From positions 1 through 64,000 of the forward strand of contig NZ_FQVW01000008.1 of the NCBI RefSeq assembly GCF_900129485.1: DNA of 64,000 bases, given 5' to 3'. The notes under the pieces were generated by a model. It was not told the origin of the DNA, did not search any database, and was given only the letters and a program-made list of their open reading frames with translations. This DNA is from Ornithinibacillus halophilus (GTDB lineage: Bacteria > Bacillota > Bacilli > Bacillales > Amphibacillaceae). Made by a program: the position numbers and the translations under genes. Below, one piece after another: positions 46,171 through 54,724 of the stretch (its first letter is position 1; each line of letters starts with the position of its first letter).

Positions 46171-46297
46171 CTGTACACCCCCCATTATCATACTCCAAAT
46201 TTTCAGTTAATTAATTTTACAACATATTCACATAAAATACAAGGAAAATTTCGATATGTATGACTACAGCCTTGCTCATCATGCAAGGCTGCCTTCG

Positions 46298-47341
46298 TTA
46301 CTGAATAATTTTACCTAGTATAAAGGTGACTATTTTACTGACATCATGTTCTTCAAAATGATATTGCATTTCGACTTCCTCATGAAATTTTCCTGCCTCT
46401 TTTAAATTTACAATTCCTTTTTTCATAAATGATTTGTAATTCGTATTTAAGGCATCAATTTCGGTTGCATACTTCTCATCAGTGCCAGGAGTTACAGCTT
46501 CCTCATACAGATCAATGATTGAATGGCCATCCTCACTCGGGAAAAATTCATGGGGATCTGTGCTATCAAAAATACAGAAATCTAATTCACGTACAAGCAC
46601 CATATCAATACTACTTGGATCAAAGCTACAATGGTATAGTTCTATATCGTATCCATAGTCATGACACGCAGACATTATTTTTTTCATAAACGTCGATTTC
46701 CCTGTACCAGCACGTCCTTTAACAAAATAACATGTCGAGAGAGTCTTCAATATTTCAGGGACTTCATTAACAACGCCATCTTTCGTATTCGTACCAAATA
46801 GGCGATGATAAATATTCGCTTTTCGATTCTGCTTTTCTTTGGAATTAAGTAACTTCGTAATAAATTCTTCTGCGATCTCATTCGCCTTTTCAAAATCCAT
46901 TTCATTGATATAGACTTTCTCTAAATCATCATGAATTTTTAAACCTGTTTCAAAATTTGTATAGGATTCTTCAGTTAATTGCTTTATTTTTTCCTGTTTA
47001 TCCGGATAACTCTCTTCTGATCTTGCTAAAAATAAGCCTAAATCAACTTCAATAGCTCCATTTAAATCAGGCGTTGCAATTGTATCAACGACAACAGCAA
47101 ATGAATGCCCACGAATAATGACACCATCTAAAAATTCACTACCTAATGGGCTTAATAAAACCTCTAAATCTGATTCACTTTCATACTTGTTTATTATTTG
47201 TTGAATCACTTTCGTTTTTAATGTTGCTGAGGGATGATTCAAAATTATGACATGATGGAAATCTTCCACATTGGTCGACAAAAAATTAACAAAACCATCC
47301 GCAGTATTTCCACTGACATAATACGCTTGTTTGCTAGGCAA
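46298..47341 (-). CDS. P-loop ATPase with internal duplication (PRK06851-like)
   Basis: A 347-residue soluble protein. The C-terminal half has Walker A GRAGTGKST (near residue 215) followed by YDIELYHCSFDPSSIDMVLVRELDF. The N-terminal half repeats the same layout (VIILNHPSATLKTKVIQQI, then LEVLLSPLGSEFLDGVIIRGHSFAVV) but without a functional P loop. This resembles a Bacillales family of duplicated ATPases of unknown role. The TTG start at 47341 follows AAGGAAGTG. Confidence 0.7.
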   Translation of the reverse strand: MPSKQAYYVSGNTADGFVNFLSTNVEDFHHVIILNHPSATLKTKVIQQIINKYESESDLEVLLSPLGSEFLDGVIIRGHSFAVVVDTIATPDLNGAIEVDLGLFLARSEESYPDKQEKIKQLTEESYTNFETGLKIHDDLEKVYINEMDFEKANEIAEEFITKLLNSKEKQNRKANIYHRLFGTNTKDGVVNEVPEILKTLSTCYFVKGRAGTGKSTFMKKIMSACHDYGYDIELYHCSFDPSSIDMVLVRELDFCIFDSTDPHEFFPSEDGHSIIDLYEEAVTPGTDEKYATEIDALNTNYKSFMKKGIVNLKEAGKFHEEVEMQYHFEEHDVSKIVTFILGKIIQ

Positions 47342-47473
47342 GGAGACACTTCCTTTGCTAAAGATTCTTGGTTTAGTTTATGTATATGGCCTAAAAGTGG
47401 TGATATGTTTCTATTATAACATTTCATTTTTATGGGGAAAGGGAATGGAGTTGATGAGTGGGATGTATGAATG

Positions 47474-47935
47474 GTGCGAGTGTGTGGGATTTAATGGGGA
47501 GCGAGTTGCACCTGGGGGCGAGCGAGTTGACATCGTTGGGGAGCGAGTTTTATTCGAGAGCGAGCGACATGTGCTCGATGGGGAGCAACTCTCAACCGGC
47601 GGCGAGCGAGTTTACAGCCTTTGGGAGCGAATTCCACCGGCGGCGAGCGAATTCACATCCATGGGGAGCGACTTCCACCAAGTACGAGCGAGTTCTCTAC
47701 CACGGGGAGCGACTCCCACCAGGGGCGAGCGAATTTACATCACCAGGGAGCAACTCACACCCAAGTGCGAGCGAGTTCTCTACCACGGGGAGCGAATTCC
47801 ACCTAGTGCGAGCGAGTTCTCTACCACCGGGAGCAATTCACACCCAAGTGCGAGCGAGTTCTCTACCACCGGGAGCGATTCCCACCAGGGGCGAGCGAGT
47901 TAACATCGTTGGGGAGCGAATCCTCCCCAACACCG
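47474..47935 (+). repeat. Array A of about 21-bp AGCGA repeats
   Basis: Twenty-one AGC(G/A)A cores lie at 20-21 bp intervals from 47500 to 47919. Alternate units are preceded by GGGG and by (G/T)GCG, so the higher-order unit is about 41 bp. The 7-8 bases between cores vary (for example TTCCACC, TTCTCTA). Open frames across it arise from the periodicity. It fills the gap between the P-loop ATPase gene and the DUF779 gene. Confidence 0.85.
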
Positions 47936-47952
47936 CCCCCCACAAACCCTAT

Positions 47953-48312
47953 CTAAGATATACTCAATTCCCTCCTCTCCTCTTCCGTAAACACCCTAGA
48001 CCTAGTCAAAAACCGCTTCCCTTCTGGCCCTTCTACAGAAAACATGCCACCTCTTCCATCCACTACATCAATAATTAACTGCGTATGCTTCCAGTATTCG
48101 TATTGATCCTTGGACATATAAAATGGTGTATCTCCAATGTCGCCCAAGTAGATATCCGAGTCTCCTACTCTAAATTCACCTCGTGGATAACACATTGGTG
48201 AGCTTCCATCACAGCATCCTCCCGATTGATGAAACATCAATTCTCCATGTATCGTCTTCAACTTATCTAGCAATTGAAGTGTTTCTTCCGTTGCAGTTAC
48301 ACGTTCCACCAT
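47953..48312 (-). CDS. DUF779 protein, aldehyde dehydrogenase partner
   Basis: A 119-residue protein with the DUF779 signature HQSGGCCDGSSPMCYPRGEF. Such genes usually sit next to acetaldehyde-type dehydrogenases, as here; the role is unknown, perhaps redox or metal related because of the Cys pair. The ATG at 48312 follows AGAGGTG. A terminator separates it from the dehydrogenase gene, so it has its own promoter. Confidence 0.88.
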   Translation of the reverse strand: MVERVTATEETLQLLDKLKTIHGELMFHQSGGCCDGSSPMCYPRGEFRVGDSDIYLGDIGDTPFYMSKDQYEYWKHTQLIIDVVDGRGGMFSVEGPEGKRFLTRSRVFTEEERRELSIS

Positions 48313-48349
48313 ACTAGCACCTCTTTTCATGATTTCTACCAATATATGC

Positions 48350-48382
48350 AAAAAGGAAGCCATCCATGAATTGGCTTCCTTT
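48350..48382 (-). terminator. Terminator of the aldehyde dehydrogenase transcript
   Basis: GGAAGCC...GGCTTCC with an 11-base loop, followed by TTTTTGC on the minus strand. Confidence 0.8.
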
Positions 48383-48386
48383 TAAG

Positions 48387-48506
48387 AAGAGCGCCGACCC
48401 GAGCACCCGCTTTACGACGTACAAAGTGATCTTGCTCCTTGTCATGAGTAACTAAGGCACATCCTTCGCTAGTCGCAGGTGCTCGGATTTAGAGTTCAGC
48501 GCTTCC
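48387..48506 (-). ncRNA. Structured element in the 3' region of the dehydrogenase transcript
   Basis: Nested arms can pair: GAGCGC with GCGCTT at the outside, and CCGAGCACC-CGC with GC-AGGTGCTCGG inside, around about 70 bases. It lies between the stop codon and the terminator. It may be another dispersed repeat of this genome or a stable 3' RNA. Confidence 0.45.
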
Positions 48507-48513
48507 AGTTTAA

Positions 48514-50034
48514 TTAAAACAGACCAGCTGCACCTTCACTATAACTAATCAGTAGATTCTTAGTTTGTTGGTAATGGTCTAACATCATTTGATGATTTTC
48601 TCTTCCAATACCAGATTTCTTATATCCACCAAAAGCTGCATGTGCTGGATACTGGTGATAGCAGTTCGTCCATACCCGTCCTGCCTCAATTCCACGGCCA
48701 AAGCGATATGCCGTATTGATATCACGAGTCCATACCCCTGCACCTAAACCATATAATGTGTCATTAGCAATTTCCATCGCCTCATCCTTATCCTTAAACG
48801 TAGTTACGGATAGTACCGGACCAAAGATCTCTTCTTGGAATATACGCATATTGTTGTTTCCTTTGAAAATAGTAGGTTCTACGTAATATCCTTCTGCAAG
48901 TTCCCCTTCTAATTTATTCACATTTCCACCAGTAAGAACATCGGCACCTTCTTGTTTTCCAATATCAAGATAGGATGTGATTTTTTCCATTTGCTCAAGA
49001 GACGCTTGTGCCCCCATCATCGTATCCGTATCAAGAGGATGGCCAATCTTAATTTGCTTCACACGCTCAACTGCACGCTCCATAAATTGATCATAAATCG
49101 ATTCATGAATTAATGCTCTTGAAGGACAGGTACATACTTCCCCTTGGTTTAATGCAAACATAACCATCCCTTCAATTGCTTTATCTAAAAAGCCATCATC
49201 TTTATCCATCACATCTTCAAAGAAAATATTTGGTGATTTTCCACCTAATTCTAATGTAACAGGAATGATGTTTTCTGAAGCATACTGCATGATTAGTCGA
49301 CCAGTTGTGGTTTCCCCAGTAAAGGCGATTTTTGAGATTCGGCTGCTTGATGCTAGTGGTTTTCCTGCTTCTAGACCAAAGCCGTTAACAATATTGATAA
49401 CTCCCGGTGGTAATAAATCTTGAATTAACTCCATAAGTACATGGATGGATGCTGGTGTTTGTTCTGCAGGTTTCAAAACAACACAGTTTCCTGCTGCTAA
49501 AGCTGGAGCAAGCTTCCACGTTGCCATAAGGATTGGGAAGTTCCATGGTATAATTTGTCCAACCACACCTAGTGGCTCATGGAAATGATAAGCAACTGTA
49601 TCATTATCAACTTGGCTTATTCCACCTTCTTGTGATCTGATGGCACCTGCGAAATAGCGGAAATGATCAACAGCCAATGGGAAATCTGCAGCTAACGTTT
49701 CTCGAACAGCTTTACCATTGTCCCAAGTTTCTGCTACTGCTAACATTTCCAGGTTTTCTTCAATTCGGTCAGCTATCTTATTTAAAATATTCGCACGTTC
49801 TGCCACTGATGTACTTCCCCAAGCATCTTTTGCATCATGTGCTGCATCAATTGCTGCTTCGACATCATCCTTATTGGAACGAGCAATCTCGCAAAATACC
49901 TGTCCCGTAACTGGACTTACGTTTTTAAAATATTGCCCGCTTGCTGGTGGTCGATACTCCCCACCAATAAAATTGTCATAGCGCTCTTTGAAATGGACAA
50001 GCGAACCTTCTGTATTTGGATTTGCATACTTCAT
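48514..50034 (-). CDS. Aldehyde dehydrogenase (AcoD/ExaC-like)
   Basis: A 506-residue NAD-dependent aldehyde dehydrogenase with Glu in [15 protein letters not shown], the catalytic Cys in [11 protein letters not shown], and [24 protein letters not shown]. This subfamily oxidises acetaldehyde and similar short aldehydes and is commonly paired with DUF779, as here. GGAGGA precedes the ATG. Confidence 0.92.
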   Translation of the reverse strand: MKYANPNTEGSLVHFKERYDNFIGGEYRPPASGQYFKNVSPVTGQVFCEIARSNKDDVEAAIDAAHDAKDAWGSTSVAERANILNKIADRIEENLEMLAVAETWDNGKAVRETLAADFPLAVDHFRYFAGAIRSQEGGISQVDNDTVAYHFHEPLGVVGQIIPWNFPILMATWKLAPALAAGNCVVLKPAEQTPASIHVLMELIQDLLPPGVINIVNGFGLEAGKPLASSSRISKIAFTGETTTGRLIMQYASENIIPVTLELGGKSPNIFFEDVMDKDDGFLDKAIEGMVMFALNQGEVCTCPSRALIHESIYDQFMERAVERVKQIKIGHPLDTDTMMGAQASLEQMEKITSYLDIGKQEGADVLTGGNVNKLEGELAEGYYVEPTIFKGNNNMRIFQEEIFGPVLSVTTFKDKDEAMEIANDTLYGLGAGVWTRDINTAYRFGRGIEAGRVWTNCYHQYPAHAAFGGYKKSGIGRENHQMMLDHYQQTKNLLISYSEGAAGLF

Positions 50035-50158
50035 ACGTTCTTTTCCTCCTCCTTTTTATTCGTTGAATATCTAGGTGAGGCCTCTATTTGATAGGTATTC
50101 TTGTCCATAACAAAATATTCCATATTGGTGAAAAATAATTGCCAAACAAAACACGAAA

Positions 50159-50192
50159 AAAGAAGCACCTACTCTAATAGGCACTTCTTTAA
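50159..50192 (-). terminator. Terminator after ydjO
   Basis: AAGAAGTGCCTA...TAGGTGCTTCTT followed on the minus strand by TTTTC, about 30 bp after the stop. Confidence 0.75.
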
Positions 50193-50222
50193 AATGTATG
50201 CTTCTATTCAGTTGTATAGTGA

Positions 50223-50405
50223 TTACTTTAATTCAGGTAATACTCGAACTTCTCTTTCCATTCCAGATTGGCATAACGGACATTGTGGTTCTTCCTCAAA
50301 ACTATAGGATTCGCGCATCCATCCATTACAATCATCGCTAGCACATGACCAGATATTTGTTTCCACCTCTGGTACTGGCTCTTTAGGTCCACGTGAAAAA
50401 GCCAT
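50223..50405 (-). CDS. ydjO: YdjO-like cold-inducible zinc-ribbon protein
   Basis: A 60-residue protein with a zinc-ribbon-like WSCASDDCNGWMRE and CPLCQSGM, as in B. subtilis YdjO. The biochemical role is unknown. The ATG at 50405 follows AAAGGGGA; six upstream codons are discarded. Confidence 0.85.
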   Translation of the reverse strand: MAFSRGPKEPVPEVETNIWSCASDDCNGWMRESYSFEEEPQCPLCQSGMEREVRVLPELK

Positions 50406-50475
50406 GACGGCATCCCCTTTCATCGTACTACTCCTATTATACTCTTTTTCCTGTTACAATGAAAGGGAACCTCAT

Positions 50476-50820
50476 CTAAGATTTGTTCGTTGCCTTCCAG
50501 TTTAGAAACTTAATATATTCTCGGAATTCCTCCAAGTCCACCTTATGAAGATCTTCGTTGAAAGCATTTTTAATGACTGTTACTAGCTCATCATCCACGT
50601 CAACTAATTTTTTCTGGTCCATAATCAACTCACCTAGCAAGTATTCCAATGTACAGCCCAAAGTCTGTGCTATTTTGGTCAATACTTGTAAAGAAGGATT
50701 TGTCCGAAGCCCCCTCTCCAAGTAACTTAAATACGACTTGGAGACACCTGATTCTTCAGCTAAACGGGATAATGAGTAACCTTTTTCTAACCTTACTTTC
50801 TTTAACCGTTTGCCAACCAT
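50476..50820 (-). CDS. Second SinR/SlrR-like regulator
   Basis: A 114-residue protein with a SinR-type helix-turn-helix (YSLSRLAEESGVSKSYLSYLERG) and a C-terminal hook (VDDELVTVIKNAFNEDLHKVDLEEFREYIKFLNW). It could be an SlrR counterpart that forms mixed complexes with SinR. The ATG at 50820 follows AGGGG at 8 bp. Upstream are boxes that match the operators near tasA. No SinI-like peptide accompanies it. Confidence 0.85.
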   Translation of the reverse strand: MVGKRLKKVRLEKGYSLSRLAEESGVSKSYLSYLERGLRTNPSLQVLTKIAQTLGCTLEYLLGELIMDQKKLVDVDDELVTVIKNAFNEDLHKVDLEEFREYIKFLNWKATNKS

Positions 50821-50867
50821 AGGCATTTCCCCTTATCCAATAACTTAAAGTCTCTTATGTGCATTAT

Positions 50868-50958
50868 AAAGAACATACCAAACTTTTAAAAGAACCAAGT
50901 TACCCAGTAAATAAGAGGAAAATAAAGAAATATAAAGCAATTTGTTCTTAATAAAGAA
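50868..50958. promoter_or_regulatory. Candidate SinR operators upstream of the second sinR-like gene
   Basis: AAAGAAC (complement GTTCTTT) lies at 50868-50874. TTCTTAATAAAGAA at 50945-50958 is identical to the 14-mer at 40622-40635 in the tasA-srtD region. Confidence 0.6.
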
Positions 50959-50993
50959 GAAATGGTCTTTTTTGAGAAAATGGACAAAATGAT

Positions 50994-51015
50994 AAAAAAG
51001 CCCCATATAGAGGCT
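50994..51015 (-). terminator. Terminator after the Cof hydrolase gene
   Basis: A short stem AGCC...GGCT, followed by six T on the minus strand, just after the stop. Confidence 0.65.
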
Positions 51016-51021
51016 CCATCA

Positions 51022-51753
51022 TTATAATACATATTTTTCAATTGCTTTTGCTACACCATCATTGTTATTCGTGTCTGTCACGTGGTTTGCAACTTTTTTA
51101 ATTGCTTCTTGTGCATTTCCCATCGCAACCCCAACACCTGCATCTTGAATCATTTTTATGTCATTTAAACTGTCCCCACATGCCAATACGTTTTCCATAG
51201 TGATTCCAAGTTCTTTGCAAACCCTTCGTAAAGCTCTAGACTTACTCACACCTTCTGGATTCACCTCAACGTTCGTTGGCAAGGAATTGGTTAATTCTAA
51301 CCCCTCCATGTAGGATAACTCTTTATTAAAATCATCGAGTTTACCCATATCATTAGAGTTACATCCGAATTTTAGCCATTCATGGGTATAAAAATCATCT
51401 GGACGATTATTATGGAAAAGTTCAGTTGTGGAAATCATCCAAGGAGAAACGCCCATCTCAATAGCTAAGTGCCACATTTTCTCAATGTCTTCTGTCTTAA
51501 GTAAATGCTGTTCGACTAATTCTTTATTCATTGTCCAGATTTCACCACCATTACAAGTTACTAAAAATGATTGTAATTGTAATGATTCTGCGTATGGATA
51601 ACAGGATTCTAACCATCGCCCCGTACTCAGAACAACTTGAACGCCTTGATTCAGTGCTTTTCCGATGACTTCTTTCGTGTAGTCCGTTACCTCATGATCT
51701 CTATTTAAAAGCGTTCCGTCCATGTCTAATGCAATTAATTTAATATCAGCCAT
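51022..51753 (-). CDS. Cof-type HAD phosphatase
   Basis: A 243-residue HAD hydrolase with DMDGTLLN (nucleophile Asp), a type IIB cap, VSKSRALRRV (Lys) and ACGDSLNDIKM. Such enzymes dephosphorylate sugar phosphates, nucleotides or FMN; the substrate cannot be read from sequence. It starts 13 bp after the MFS gene, so they are co-transcribed. Confidence 0.88.
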   Translation of the reverse strand: MADIKLIALDMDGTLLNRDHEVTDYTKEVIGKALNQGVQVVLSTGRWLESCYPYAESLQLQSFLVTCNGGEIWTMNKELVEQHLLKTEDIEKMWHLAIEMGVSPWMISTTELFHNNRPDDFYTHEWLKFGCNSNDMGKLDDFNKELSYMEGLELTNSLPTNVEVNPEGVSKSRALRRVCKELGITMENVLACGDSLNDIKMIQDAGVGVAMGNAQEAIKKVANHVTDTNNNDGVAKAIEKYVL

Positions 51754-51766
51754 GCAAAAACTCCTT

Positions 51767-52954
51767 TTAATTAGCTTGTGCTAATTCTTGTTGTTGTTTC
51801 ACACCACGGTCGAATATCAATGTTGTTATAAAAGGAATCACTAAAAGAATTAATAAAATAAAGAATAACAGCTGGATGTTGAATAAATCAACAACAAACC
51901 CTCCGACAACTGGTCCCATCATTCGACCTGCAGCTGCCACACTATTTACAAATCCTTGATAAAATCCTACCCTTCCTTTTGGTGCCAATTCATTTGCTAA
52001 TGTCGGAATGGCCGGCCATACTAAAATCTCTCCAATCGTTAGTATAACCATCGCTACAGCAAACATCGTAAATTCCTCTGCATACATCGCTACGACAAAA
52101 GAACCAATAAAGATAAAGGTTCCGATATAGATATGTTTTTTAACCGATGTTACTTTTTCCGTAACCCACTTCACTAATGGCTGCAATAGTACGATAAGAA
52201 AACCATTGATTGCCCATAGTGTACTGTATTGCTCTAATGGTATACCTAAGTCTTGGGTATGGGAAGCAATCGTAGACTGCCACTGACTATAGGCAAGCCA
52301 AGTGATAAAAAATCCACTACTCAAAATGATTAGAGCTGTAAAAGCTGCTTTGTTTTGGATTTTTTTACTTTGAGCAAGTACTGTTGTATGCATTTGTTGG
52401 TCTCTATCTTGATCCATCTGTTTAAACGTAAAGAGTACAACCAAGAAAAACAGAAGGAAAAATGCTGCGTTTGCGATAAAGATGTAATCAAACGAAATAC
52501 TTGCAACAAATCCACCAATGGTTGCTCCCAGTGCTACACCTAAATTCTGAGCAACATACACCGCATTAAAAGCACGTCTTCCACCTTCTGGCCAGACAGA
52601 ACCTGCCATCGCAAACATGACTGGACCTGTAATTCCTGACCCGAAACCAATCACTACAAGTAGGATGGAATATGGCAAAATACTATGATTAAACGACAAA
52701 ATAATCGCAGCAACAAGGGAAAGAAAGATTCCGAATAAAATTGTCTTATAAGCACTAAATTTATCAAATAGTGTTCCACCAATTAAATTCCCAATGATTG
52801 CTGCTCCTTGATTTAACATTAAAATAACTCCAGCAAAAGCAAGACTTTTACCAAGTTCATTATGCATATATATCGTGTTCAGTGGCCATAAAAAAGAGGC
52901 CCCTGTCACATTAATGGTCATTGCAATAACCAATAACCAAATCTTCTTAGGCAT
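51767..52954 (-). CDS. MFS transporter (YttB-like)
   Basis: A 395-residue carrier with 12 membrane segments and the MFS loop GGTLFDKFSAYK. It resembles putative drug or metabolite exporters such as YttB. I start it at the ATG at 52954 (MPKKIWLL), four bases after AGTGAT; a TTG and another ATG lie 5 and 2 codons upstream. Substrate unknown. Confidence 0.82.
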   Translation of the reverse strand: MPKKIWLLVIAMTINVTGASFLWPLNTIYMHNELGKSLAFAGVILMLNQGAAIIGNLIGGTLFDKFSAYKTILFGIFLSLVAAIILSFNHSILPYSILLVVIGFGSGITGPVMFAMAGSVWPEGGRRAFNAVYVAQNLGVALGATIGGFVASISFDYIFIANAAFFLLFFLVVLFTFKQMDQDRDQQMHTTVLAQSKKIQNKAAFTALIILSSGFFITWLAYSQWQSTIASHTQDLGIPLEQYSTLWAINGFLIVLLQPLVKWVTEKVTSVKKHIYIGTFIFIGSFVVAMYAEEFTMFAVAMVILTIGEILVWPAIPTLANELAPKGRVGFYQGFVNSVAAAGRMMGPVVGGFVVDLFNIQLLFFILLILLVIPFITTLIFDRGVKQQQELAQAN

Positions 52955-53038
52955 CTCCATCACTCTCAATCTATTATATCATCAACTTATTCTATTACAT
53001 TGGAGTAACGGATGGCAATATAGAAGTTTTGGAAATGA

Positions 53039-53530
53039 TTACTTTAATTTTAGCATTTTAATTAAATAATAAATTGTTGTTCCAAGTACAATTGTAATGA
53101 GTACGATGAGAAGAAACCCTGGTAACTCGACACCTTTTGCAGTCTGTATCATATAGAAAGTTAAGAATAACATTATCACTCCAACTTGGAAATTCATCAC
53201 TGTTAACATTTGCCTAGCCAAGACAAATAATGATTCAGCATTTTCTTCGGTTACTTTAACAGGATAGTTATACGTACTAGGGTCTTTTGCTAAGAAATAT
53301 AACAGAAGGAAAACAACTTTAAATAAAAGAGGAAAAATCAGTATGATCGCTTTATTTCCCCAATTATCCGCCTCCCCTGCTAAATTAAAATGAATTGGAA
53401 TTTCATCAGGGAGACTAGGAAACGACACAAAAATATAAATGATATTCCCAATAATGATGAACAATAACAGTCGGTTTAAAATTCTCACTGTATAACTTGG
53501 TGGTAGGTTAACATCCATCTTATTTTTCAA
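53039..53530 (-). CDS. DUF1648 membrane protein, paralogue 1
   Basis: A 163-residue protein with four membrane segments and the DUF1648 motif LPDEIPIHFNLAGEADNWGNK. Related domains occur in proteins such as SdpI; by itself this suggests no function. TTG at 53530 lies 8 bp after AGGGG and is the likeliest start. It is similar to the upstream gene, from which 18 bp separate it. Confidence 0.82.
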   Translation of the reverse strand: MKNKMDVNLPPSYTVRILNRLLLFIIIGNIIYIFVSFPSLPDEIPIHFNLAGEADNWGNKAIILIFPLLFKVVFLLLYFLAKDPSTYNYPVKVTEENAESLFVLARQMLTVMNFQVGVIMLFLTFYMIQTAKGVELPGFLLIVLITIVLGTTIYYLIKMLKLK

Positions 53531-53548
53531 AAGGTACACCCCTTTCTG

Positions 53549-54043
53549 TTATCTCGCTTTAATCATTTTTGTTATGTAGATAACAATGGTTGATATTGGG
53601 ATTACAAAAATAATAATTAATAATAAATGAACAGAAAAACTATTTCCTATTTGAAATTGAATCATTTCCCAGGAAATGTAACAAAATATGACAACAGCCT
53701 CCAAATTTAGTGTCGTTATAAATAATCTTCCTAGAGAATATTGCCGTGAAACATTTTGTTCTGTTACTTCTACTAGGTAATTTAGTTTATGTGGAACTCT
53801 ACTTAGAAAATACAACGGGATAAAAGTAATAATTGCTATAATAATAGGTCCAAAGATAATCCACTTGCTTCCCCATCCATCAGCCTCGCCCTCATTGTTG
53901 AAATGAATCGCAATTGTATCTGGCAGGTTTTTAATTGATAGAAAAACATAAATAATAGTTCCGATGATTACGAGGATCGATAGTGCATTCAGTATATGCT
54001 CCCATTTTGATGGTTTAACATTTATTTTCGGTTGTTTTTCCAT
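53549..54043 (-). CDS. DUF1648 membrane protein, paralogue 2
   Basis: A 164-residue protein with four membrane segments and LPDTIAIHFNNEGEADGWGSKW, the DUF1648 motif. The ATG at 54043 follows AAGGGGAG; the longer frame reads into the upstream terminator. It forms a tandem duplicated pair with the next gene. Confidence 0.82.
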   Translation of the reverse strand: MEKQPKINVKPSKWEHILNALSILVIIGTIIYVFLSIKNLPDTIAIHFNNEGEADGWGSKWIIFGPIIIAIITFIPLYFLSRVPHKLNYLVEVTEQNVSRQYSLGRLFITTLNLEAVVIFCYISWEMIQFQIGNSFSVHLLLIIIFVIPISTIVIYITKMIKAR

Positions 54044-54063
54044 TTTACTCCCCTTCCTAAATG

Positions 54064-54094
54064 AAACTGCCTCATATTTTATACGAGGCAGTTT
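54064..54094 (-). terminator. Terminator after pcp
   Basis: AAACTGCCTC...GAGGCAGTTT with an 11-base loop, 15 bp after the pcp stop; short T run on the minus strand. Confidence 0.7.
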
Positions 54095-54108
54095 ATCGTT
54101 TGGATTCA

Positions 54109-54705
54109 TTATAGGCAGTTAATACAGACTTTTATTGCTTTTTCTAAATCCTCTTGAGACCAACTTGGCATATTTTTTTCCACAGCCAACTTATGGGATG
54201 CTGGTATATGTATAAACCCTGATGGTCTATCAAGGTTATTTTTCTTATTGTAATATAACCCGTGGTACATCACGTTATTGCAAAGATACGCACCAGCAGT
54301 GTTTGAGATTTTTGCTGGTAAACTGGCCTCTTTTAAAGCATCAACCATTTTATTTATCGGCAGGGTAGAGAAATACCCATCATCCCCATCTTCGACTATT
54401 TTTTCACCATTTGGCTTATGTCCTCGATTATCAACCGGACCATCATTACAATTGATCGCGATTCTCTCAGGAGTAATACAATTTCTCCCCCCAGCCAAAC
54501 CAAGAGAAATGACAGCATCTGGGTTATGCTTTTCTATCAAATTGAGTAATTGTTTCCCAGATTTTTGAAAGTCTACGGATAGAACCTCACCGATAATTTC
54601 ATAATCATTAATCGTTTCCCCATTTAAAGACGTAGCAATTTCCGTAGTGGGATTGATTGGAAATTCCAAAAATGGTTCAAATCCTGTTAAAAGTAGTTTC
54701 TTCAT
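54109..54705 (-). CDS. pcp: Pyrrolidone-carboxylate peptidase
   Basis: A 198-residue cysteine peptidase that removes N-terminal pyroglutamate. The catalytic Glu is in PERIAIN, Cys in AGAYLCNNVMY and His in GFIHIPAS. I prefer the second of two tandem ATGs (54705), 4-5 bp from GAGGTGG. Confidence 0.93.
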   Translation of the reverse strand: MKKLLLTGFEPFLEFPINPTTEIATSLNGETINDYEIIGEVLSVDFQKSGKQLLNLIEKHNPDAVISLGLAGGRNCITPERIAINCNDGPVDNRGHKPNGEKIVEDGDDGYFSTLPINKMVDALKEASLPAKISNTAGAYLCNNVMYHGLYYNKKNNLDRPSGFIHIPASHKLAVEKNMPSWSQEDLEKAIKVCINCL

Positions 54706-54724
54706 CATTCCACCTCATTTTTAT

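Noticed and set aside
47474-47935. CRISPR array
   Set aside because: The period is only 20-21 bp, the conserved core is about 9 bp and the intervals are too short for spacers. No cas gene is near.
47331-48078. Open frames of 190 and 206 codons across array A
   Set aside because: They are low-complexity readings of a periodic repeat, lack ribosome binding sites, and one runs into the DUF779 gene on the other strand.
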